Assembly (NCBI GenBank): GCA_013140465.1
Contig: JABFST010000493.1
Location: 1-5,554 of the forward strand
DNA length: 5,554 nucleotides
Direction of reading: 5' to 3'
DNA from: Methylococcaceae bacterium
Lineage (GTDB): Bacteria > Pseudomonadota > Gammaproteobacteria > Methylococcales > Methylomonadaceae
Shown in pieces: positions 1 to 5,554 of this stretch; position 1 is the first letter of the stretch; each line of letters opens with the position of its first letter. Under the pieces are notes generated by a model, which was given only the letters and a program-made list of their open reading frames with translations, was not told where the DNA came from and searched no databases. Made by a program: the position numbers and the translations under genes.

Positions 1-3000
1 ATATGGGGGCGGGTGGGGACGGCACCGGTGCCATAAACCAGTCTGGCGGCACGATCAATGTCAACGATGGGACGTTCGGCTTGTTTGTTGGCGGTAACAC
101 AACTCCGGGTTCATCCGGCACATACACCTTGTCGGGTGGGGATTTATACGTTATTGCCAACACTTATGTAGGCAATGAGGGCCTAGGGGCCTTTAACCAA
201 TCGGGCGGCACGCATGACACTGGGCGATTAGTGTTAGGCAGCACTACAACAGGCAACGGCACTTATAATCTGAGTGGCGGTACGCTCTTTGATGATGCCA
301 TAGTCGGTGATGCGGGTACGGGTGTAGTCAATAACAGCGGTGGAACACATTACGTCACGGGCAATTTGGTGCTAGGCAACCAGGCGACGGGTGATGGCAC
401 TTACAACCTATCCGACACAGGAATATTGGACGTTGACGGCAGCACGACCGTCGGCAATGAAGGTGTCGGGCATTTCAACCAAAGTGCAGGTATCCATTTT
501 GTCTTTGACAATCTCACCGTCGGGGAAGGCATAGGTGGCATAGGCACCTATCAGTTGAGCGGCACCGGCGTGGTGGATGCGGACGAGCTGCATATCGCAG
601 AAAACGGTACTGGCACCTATAACCAAACGGCAGGCACCACAACAGTGGGCGCGGTGTTTGTAGGCCGCAACAACGGCAGCGTGGGTGAGATCAATCTGAG
701 CGGCGGGGACTTCTCAGCTGACTTTGAAGACATAGGTGTTGAAGCGGGTAGCACAGGCACTGTGAACCAGACGGGTGGCACAAACACGTCCTCCGTTTTG
801 TTTTTGGGTGACTTTGTTGGTTCGACGGGTACATACGCCTTGTCTGGGGGAGATTTAGACACCTCCTTCACCGTTGTAGGCATTGAGGGCGTAGGGATAT
901 TTAACCAATCAGGCGGCACGCATGACACTGGGCAATTGGTGCTGGGTGGTCTTACAACAGGCAACGGCACTTATAACCTGACTGGCGGTATACTCAATGA
1001 TGATGCCATCGTCGGTGATGCGGGTACGGGTACGCTCAATAACAGCGGTGGTACACATAACGTCACAGGCGATTTGATTTTGGGTAACCAAGCCACTGGT
1101 AATGGCACTTATGATTTGTCCGGCACAGGGATAGTGAGCGTTATCGGCAACACGACCGTCGGCAATGAAGGTGTCGGGCATTTTAATCAAACTGCAGGTA
1201 GCCATATTGTTTCTGACAATCTCTCTGTCGGGGATGGCATAGGTGGCATAGGCACTTATCAGTTAGGTGGCACAGGCGTGGTGACTGCACACGATTTGCA
1301 CATCGCAGAGAACGGTACCGGCACTTATAACCAAACGTCAGGCACCACGACAGTGGCAAGCGAGGTGTTTGTAGGCCGCAACAACGGCAGCGTGGGTGAG
1401 ATCAATCTGAGCGGCGGGGACTTCTCAGCTACGGTGGAGCGCATAGGTGTTGAGGCGGGTAGCACAGGCACTGTTAGCCAGGTGGGTGGCACAAACACGT
1501 CCACCGTTTTGATTTTGGGTGACGGTGCTGGTTCGACGGGTACATACACCTTATCGGGAGGGGATTTAGACACCCTCTCCACCTATGTAGGCAATGAGGG
1601 CACAGGGATATTTAACCAATCAGGCGGCACGCATGACACCACGCTTTTGGTGCTGGGTAATGGGCCAACAGGCAACGGCACCTACAACCTGACTGGCGGT
1701 ATACTCAATGATGATGCCATTGTGGGTGATACGGGTACGGGTGCGCTCAATAACAGCGGTGGTACACACAATGTCACGGGCGATTTGATTTTGGGTAATC
1801 ATGCCACTGGCAATGGCACTTATGATTTGTCCGGCACAGGTATCACGACGGTCAGTAACAATGCCATCATCGGTAATGCCGGCACTGGAACATTGAACCT
1901 TTCAGGCAATGCAAACCTAAGCGTCATTGGTGATGTCGTCGTAGCCAACACAGGTACCGCTACAGGGACTCTAAATGTTGCGGGTGGAACACTGACGGCC
2001 ACTAACATCGATAATAATGGCCAAGTGAATTACTCCGGCGGTGCCATCACAGCGAATGTGAACAATGATGGTGGCTTTAGCGTTTCGGGCGGAGCTGAAC
2101 GCACCTTGACAGGCAATCTAAGCAATAATAGCGGAGGCACAGTCACAATTGGGGCAGGGTCCTCGTTAGTTGTCAGTGGTGTGCTGACCAACAACACGGG
2201 CGCTAATATAGTTGCCAATAGCAACATCACCGTTGGCACTGATTACAATAACGCGGATGCGGGTAGCGGCAATAGCTTTGACCATCGCGCCAATGTTACG
2301 GGTAGCGGGCAGATATTGGCGGCTGGCGATGTCAATCAAGCCATTACGGGTAGCGCAGTCAGCAACGGCACGACTGCCGCACCTACGCTCAGCCTTTTTG
2401 CCCGCGTCGGTGAAATCGTCACCCAAAACTACCAGATTGCCAATACAGGCAGCTCTGGCCCAGTGTTGCGTGGAGCAGTTCAGACGGCGGTTAACGGCGG
2501 CAATATCACCGATGCCAGACTTGTAGGGAGTGGGGTCAGTGCAGGAAATTTTGGTCCTATAGCTTTAGGCGGCAACTCAGGTGATTTGGGCGTCACTCTG
2601 AACGCCAGCAGCGCAGGGGCCTTAAGCGGGCAAACCGTGCATATCGAGAACAACTTCGATAATGTCCAAGATCAGACTCTACAGATTACAGGTGCTGTTT
2701 ATCAAACTGCCCAGACAAGTGTCGCCTCTACGACGATAGACTTTGGCACTGTCCATGTCGGCGATGTGGTCGCTACACAAGCCCTGTCCGTCACCAACGC
2801 CGCGCCAGTTGTCGCCCTAAATGACACGCTCGAAGGCAGTTTTGGCGGTGCTGCCGGGCCTTTTACGGCGAGTGGCAGTTTTTCAGGTTTGGTTGCAGGT
2901 GGCTCTGATAGTGCCAGCTTGGTCGCCGCATTAAACACCGCAGCAGCGGGTGTTTATAATGGCAACGCCACCGCCAACTTCACTAGCCACAATCCCGACA

Positions 3001-3572
3001 TGGCTGACCTTGCCTTGCCCAGCGTGGCGGTGCAACTGCTAGGCACGGTCAATAATTACGCCAACCCAGACTTTTCTTTAGTATCGGGTGCGGGTAGTTT
3101 GGCAGGTGGCGGCTTAAGCTTTGACTTAAACTTTGGTTCGGTGTTGGATGACTCGGGTGTTGTTGACCTGTTCCTGAGCATGGCTAATGATGTGTTTGGC
3201 CCTGCCGATTTGATAGATGGCAATTATGACCTGACGGGTGCAAATGAGTTTCTGCTCAACGGCTTTGCTAGTTTCTTCGATCTGGGGGCTGGCATGGTGC
3301 AAAATGGTTTGAAGGTTAGCTTTGACACCAATAGCTTGGGCCTAGGCGTGTTCACTGACACGGTGTTGTTAAATGTACGCGCACACAACGTCAGCGGTTA
3401 TGAGGATAACTTCCAAGTGCGGCTGAATTTGGCAGGTCAGATCATTAGCCAAAATGGCGGTGGTAATGGTGGTGGCAATGGAGGCGGTAATGCGCCCGAA
3501 CCTGAAAGTGTGTTGTTGATGATGATCGGCTTGTCAGGTTTGCTGCTTGCACGTCGCCGCGTGAGGCTGTAG
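1..3572 (+). CDS. Large repeat-rich PEP-CTERM surface protein (5' end missing)
   Basis: The visible part is 1189 residues in frame 3, ending at a TAG at 3570-3572. The left end is open. The first Met (3-5) lies inside a repeat unit (MGAGGDGTGAINQSGG aligns with later IGVEAGSTGTVNQTGG), so start and signal peptide are upstream. Residues 1-668 are 14 units of 45-55 residues with the pattern VGxxGxGxxNQSGGTH...LxLGxxxxGxGTYxLSGG, resembling the T5SS/PEP-CTERM-associated repeat and probably forming a beta-solenoid. Residues 669-796 are degenerate Asn/Gly-rich beta sequence. Residues about 797-1150 look like three Ig-like or choice-of-anchor modules (starts near 797, 910 and 1024). A (GGGN)3 linker (1152-1163) and PEP-CTERM tail (1165-1189) follow. 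The visible part has no Cys or Trp and one Lys, as in an extracellular fibrous protein. From family knowledge, exosortase would process the tail at the inner membrane before export. A role in matrix, adhesion or sheath formation is inference. No catalytic motif is visible. Confidence 0.93.
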   Translation, partial: MGAGGDGTGAINQSGGTINVNDGTFGLFVGGNTTPGSSGTYTLSGGDLYVIANTYVGNEGLGAFNQSGGTHDTGRLVLGSTTTGNGTYNLSGGTLFDDAIVGDAGTGVVNNSGGTHYVTGNLVLGNQATGDGTYNLSDTGILDVDGSTTVGNEGVGHFNQSAGIHFVFDNLTVGEGIGGIGTYQLSGTGVVDADELHIAENGTGTYNQTAGTTTVGAVFVGRNNGSVGEINLSGGDFSADFEDIGVEAGSTGTVNQTGGTNTSSVLFLGDFVGSTGTYALSGGDLDTSFTVVGIEGVGIFNQSGGTHDTGQLVLGGLTTGNGTYNLTGGILNDDAIVGDAGTGTLNNSGGTHNVTGDLILGNQATGNGTYDLSGTGIVSVIGNTTVGNEGVGHFNQTAGSHIVSDNLSVGDGIGGIGTYQLGGTGVVTAHDLHIAENGTGTYNQTSGTTTVASEVFVGRNNGSVGEINLSGGDFSATVERIGVEAGSTGTVSQVGGTNTSTVLILGDGAGSTGTYTLSGGDLDTLSTYVGNEGTGIFNQSGGTHDTTLLVLGNGPTGNGTYNLTGGILNDDAIVGDTGTGALNNSGGTHNVTGDLILGNHATGNGTYDLSGTGITTVSNNAIIGNAGTGTLNLSGNANLSVIGDVVVANTGTATGTLNVAGGTLTATNIDNNGQVNYSGGAITANVNNDGGFSVSGGAERTLTGNLSNNSGGTVTIGAGSSLVVSGVLTNNTGANIVANSNITVGTDYNNADAGSGNSFDHRANVTGSGQILAAGDVNQAITGSAVSNGTTAAPTLSLFARVGEIVTQNYQIANTGSSGPVLRGAVQTAVNGGNITDARLVGSGVSAGNFGPIALGGNSGDLGVTLNASSAGALSGQTVHIENNFDNVQDQTLQITGAVYQTAQTSVASTTIDFGTVHVGDVVATQALSVTNAAPVVALNDTLEGSFGGAAGPFTASGSFSGLVAGGSDSASLVAALNTAAAGVYNGNATANFTSHNPDMADLALPSVAVQLLGTVNNYANPDFSLVSGAGSLAGGGLSFDLNFGSVLDDSGVVDLFLSMANDVFGPADLIDGNYDLTGANEFLLNGFASFFDLGAGMVQNGLKVSFDTNSLGLGVFTDTVLLNVRAHNVSGYEDNFQVRLNLAGQIISQNGGGNGGGNGGGNAPEPESVLLMMIGLSGLLLARRRVRL
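168..875 (+). repeat. Higher-order repeat, copy 1 (five units, 236 aa)
   Basis: This is the first complete copy of a five-unit block, residues 56-291, with units a-e of 45, 49, 48, 46 and 48 residues. Unit types are distinguishable: a ends in DDAI, b carries NNSGGTH, c opens VGNEGVGHFN, d opens IAENGTGTYNQT, and e opens IGVEAGSTGT. Each unit matches its counterpart one block away better than its direct neighbours. The partial e-like unit at 3-167 shows that the array continues to the left. Confidence 0.9.
653..719 (+). repeat. 67-bp exact direct repeat, first copy
   Basis: The 67 bases at 653-719 are identical to 1364-1430, an offset of 711 bp. The run covers most of unit d, including VFVGRNN and the SGGDFSA segment. 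Synonymous positions are identical too, so the match reflects recent duplication or gene conversion rather than protein-level selection alone. Confidence 0.95.
876..1586 (+). repeat. Higher-order repeat, copy 2 (five units, 237 aa)
   Basis: This is the second complete five-unit block, residues 292-528, in the same a-b-c-d-e order. It is one codon longer than copy 1 because unit d reads TTVASEVFVG where copy 1 reads TTVGAVFVG. Units a of copies 1 and 2 differ at 9 of 45 residues. Long identical DNA runs link it to both neighbours: 33 and 67 bp with copy 1, 36 and 35 bp with copy 3. Confidence 0.9.
1364..1430 (+). repeat. 67-bp exact direct repeat, second copy
   Basis: This is the partner of 653-719, identical over its full length. 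It is flanked by a three-base length difference just upstream, where copy 2 gained or copy 1 lost a codon, and by divergent sequence just downstream. Confidence 0.95.
1587..1868 (+). repeat. Higher-order repeat, copy 3, partial (units a and b)
   Basis: Only units a (45 residues) and b (49 residues) are present, residues 529-622, before the sequence switches to a divergent unit beginning IGNAGTGTLN. Unit a differs from copy 2 at 7 of 45 residues and shares GILNDDAI with it, where copy 1 has GTLFDDAI. Copies 2 and 3 are therefore closer to each other here than either is to copy 1. Confidence 0.88.
2391..3452 (+). other. Region of three Ig-like / choice-of-anchor modules
   Basis: Protein residues about 797-1150 leave the short-repeat pattern. 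Module 1 begins FARVGEIVTQNYQIANTGSS, with the 'xxNxGxxxL' feature of choice-of-anchor D / ASPM-SPD-2-Hydin-like Ig folds. Module 2 begins near residue 910 with TTIDFGTVHVGDVVATQALS, the classic F-G-x-V-x-x-G-D opening of that group. Module 3, about 1024-1150, has SFDLNFGSVLDDSG and ends in LNLAGQI. The domain boundaries are judged by eye. Such modules commonly sit between a repetitive ectodomain and a C-terminal anchor, where they act as spacers. Confidence 0.6.
3456..3491 (+). repeat. (GGGN)3 linker, 12-bp repeat
   Basis: Three in-frame 12-base units encode GGGN-GGGN-GGGN, residues 1152-1163. The third codon positions vary (GGC/GGT/GGA, AAT throughout except one AAC-free run), so the repeat is conserved as protein more than as DNA. 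It forms a flexible, uncharged spacer directly before the PEP motif and could change length by slippage. Confidence 0.9.
3495..3569 (+). other. PEP-CTERM C-terminal sorting signal
   Basis: Residues 1165-1189 have the three expected parts. There is a Pro-Glu-Pro motif (PEPESV), a hydrophobic helix (LLMMIGLSGLLLA) and a basic end (RRRVRL). From family knowledge, exosortase (EpsH/Xrt family) recognises this tail after Sec export and removes it, in bacteria that make extracellular polysaccharide. No exosortase or EPS gene lies in this window, so the processing enzyme must be encoded elsewhere. Confidence 0.95.
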
Positions 3573-3584
3573 CACCAAAGGGGC

Positions 3585-3615
3585 AAAGGTGGGCAGATAT
3601 TTTGCCCACCTTTTT
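3585..3615 (+). terminator. Intrinsic terminator of the PEP-CTERM gene
   Basis: AAAGGTGGGCA (3585-3595) and TGCCCACCTTT (3603-3613) form a perfect 11-bp stem around a 7-base loop. A T5 run (3611-3615) lies at the 3' base of the stem. It starts 12 bases after the TAG stop of the surface-protein gene. On the minus strand the same hairpin is followed by a much poorer T tract (CCTTTGCCCC), so it would end purB transcripts less efficiently. No other obvious purB terminator was found between 3616 and 3687. Confidence 0.87.
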
Positions 3616-3687
3616 CGCTGTAACGCTGGAAAATCCCTTTCCGTCAGGGCATAGGCATCTACACAAGTCTGGTGCGCAAACCTGCGA

Positions 3688-5088
<1,401 letters not shown>

Positions 5089-5115
<27 letters not shown>

Positions 5116-5553
5116 GGCTTGCGTTTGTCCGTCAAAACAGTCTGTGCTAGTGCCTTGAAACGCGTCGATTAGGCGTTGGCGCATATCTGTATCGTTTTGA
5201 AAAACTGTCATCCAGATTGACCAAAAGCCTGTGTGGATGGCGAGAACTAAGATTATTTGGGACATTTGTTCGGATGGTTGTTGTCCAAGATTAACTTTTG
5301 CCTGTAATGCTGCGTCCCAAGCGGCCTTGCGTGCTTTCCAGCGTTTGTCTTTAACAGTTTCAGGGCTACTCGGCTCACGATTTAAACCAGTTAACTCAAG
5401 TGTATTTTGAGCAATTTGTTGCTGTGCTGCGTTCAAAAAACCAGTTATTTGAGGTGAACGGTCTTTTTCATAAATAAAAGCCCTGAAAGTATTATCTAAG
5501 TGTACCCAAAGATAGTCATGTAAATTAACAGCTTTAGAACCTTTGATACTATT
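5089..5553 (-). CDS. Unrecognised protein, C-terminal 154 residues (5' end missing)
   Basis: The frame is open from the right edge of the window to a TAA at 5089-5091. A TTG at 5434-5436 could be taken as a start. However, 39 further sense codons precede it (including HDYLWVHLDNTFRAFIYEKD) and no Shine-Dalgarno sequence sits before it, so the real start is probably outside the window. Numbering from the edge, residues 1-40 are mixed and charged, 41-60 Gln/Asn-rich, and 66-85 a basic, helix-like stretch (KDKRWKARKAAWDAALQAK). Residues 98-118 are hydrophobic (SQIILVLAIHTGFWSIWMTVF) and could be one membrane segment or a buried helix. The tail is polar with a single Cys. I recognise no family. 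The part nearest the edge is visibly more AT-rich than purB. It lies 36 bp upstream of purB on the same strand and could be co-transcribed with it. Confidence 0.6.
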
Positions 5554-5554
5554 G

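Larger units (their letters stand above)
3..2006 (+). repeat. 14 tandem ~47-residue T5SS/PEP-CTERM-like repeats
   Basis: In-frame units start at nt 3, 168, 303, 450, 594, 732, 876, 1011, 1158, 1302, 1443, 1587, 1722 and 1869. Lengths are 55, 45, 49, 48, 46, 48, 45, 49, 48, 47, 48, 45, 49 and about 46 residues. Each has an opening V/I-G-x-x-G-x-G segment, an N-Q/N-S/T-G-G turn, a central L-x-L/V-G strand and a closing G-T-Y-x-L-S/T-G-G strand. This suggests about three or four beta strands per unit. The last unit (residues 623-668) departs most from the pattern and may grade into a cap. Family assignment is from the remembered consensus, not a profile search. Confidence 0.85.

Noticed and set aside
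168..1868. CRISPR array or other noncoding repeat array
   Set aside because: Repeat spacing is 0.7 kb and about 140 bp, always in frame, with imperfect protein-coding units. There are no short identical repeats with unique spacers.
408..2426. Several minus-strand open frames of 60-117 codons opposite the repeat region
   Set aside because: They recur at the repeat period as mirror images of the repeated plus-strand codons, have no protein-like features, and are fully explained by the low stop density of repetitive Gly/Thr-rich DNA.
2212..2526. Plus-strand 104-codon open frame in another frame
   Set aside because: It lies wholly inside the surface-protein gene, whose frame is supported by domain patterns. 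Its translation is Ala/Arg/Leu-rich and matches nothing.
2391..3569. Autotransporter (type V) beta-barrel at the C-terminus
   Set aside because: The protein ends in PEP-CTERM rather than a roughly 280-residue barrel with a terminal aromatic residue.
3628..3642. Small inverted repeat GGAAAATCCCTTTCC as a purB terminator
   Set aside because: The stem is only about 5 bp with no following T tract on either strand.

Overview
The window reads as a bacterial chromosome segment, most likely from a gammaproteobacterium with an exosortase/PEP-CTERM surface-protein system. Two observations support this. The adenylosuccinate lyase on the minus strand closely resembles the E. coli type PurB, and the large plus-strand protein ends in a textbook PEP-CTERM sorting tail. 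Methylotrophic or sulfur-oxidising gammaproteobacteria would fit, but the sequence alone does not fix the genus. No mobile element, CRISPR array, tRNA or rRNA is visible.

Layout. (1) Positions 1-3572, plus strand: the 3' part of a very large gene for a secreted, repeat-built surface protein. Its true start lies left of the window, because the first methionine falls inside a repeat. It consists of 14 repeats of about 47 residues resembling the T5SS/PEP-CTERM-associated repeat. These are organised into a higher-order tandem repeat of 236-237 residues (708/711 bp). Then come a degenerate beta-rich stretch, about three Ig-like/choice-of-anchor modules, a (GGGN)3 linker and the PEP-CTERM tail. (2) Positions 3573-3687: a 115-bp convergent intergenic region with a strong intrinsic terminator for the repeat gene. 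(3) Positions 3688-5052, minus strand: a complete purB, the housekeeping gene for two steps of purine synthesis. (4) Positions 5053-5088: a short gap. A candidate purB promoter there overlaps the stop codon of the next gene. (5) Positions 5089-5554, minus strand: the C-terminal 154 codons of an unrecognised protein whose frame stays open to the right edge.

The surface-protein gene and purB are convergent and functionally unrelated. The unknown gene and purB share a strand with a 36-bp gap and could be co-transcribed, but purB seems to have its own promoter. The most unusual element is the nested repeat architecture of the PEP-CTERM protein. Its DNA shows recent block duplication or gene conversion, with identical runs up to 67 bp. 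I see no convincing evidence for an entirely new system; the novelty is in this protein's architecture and evolution.
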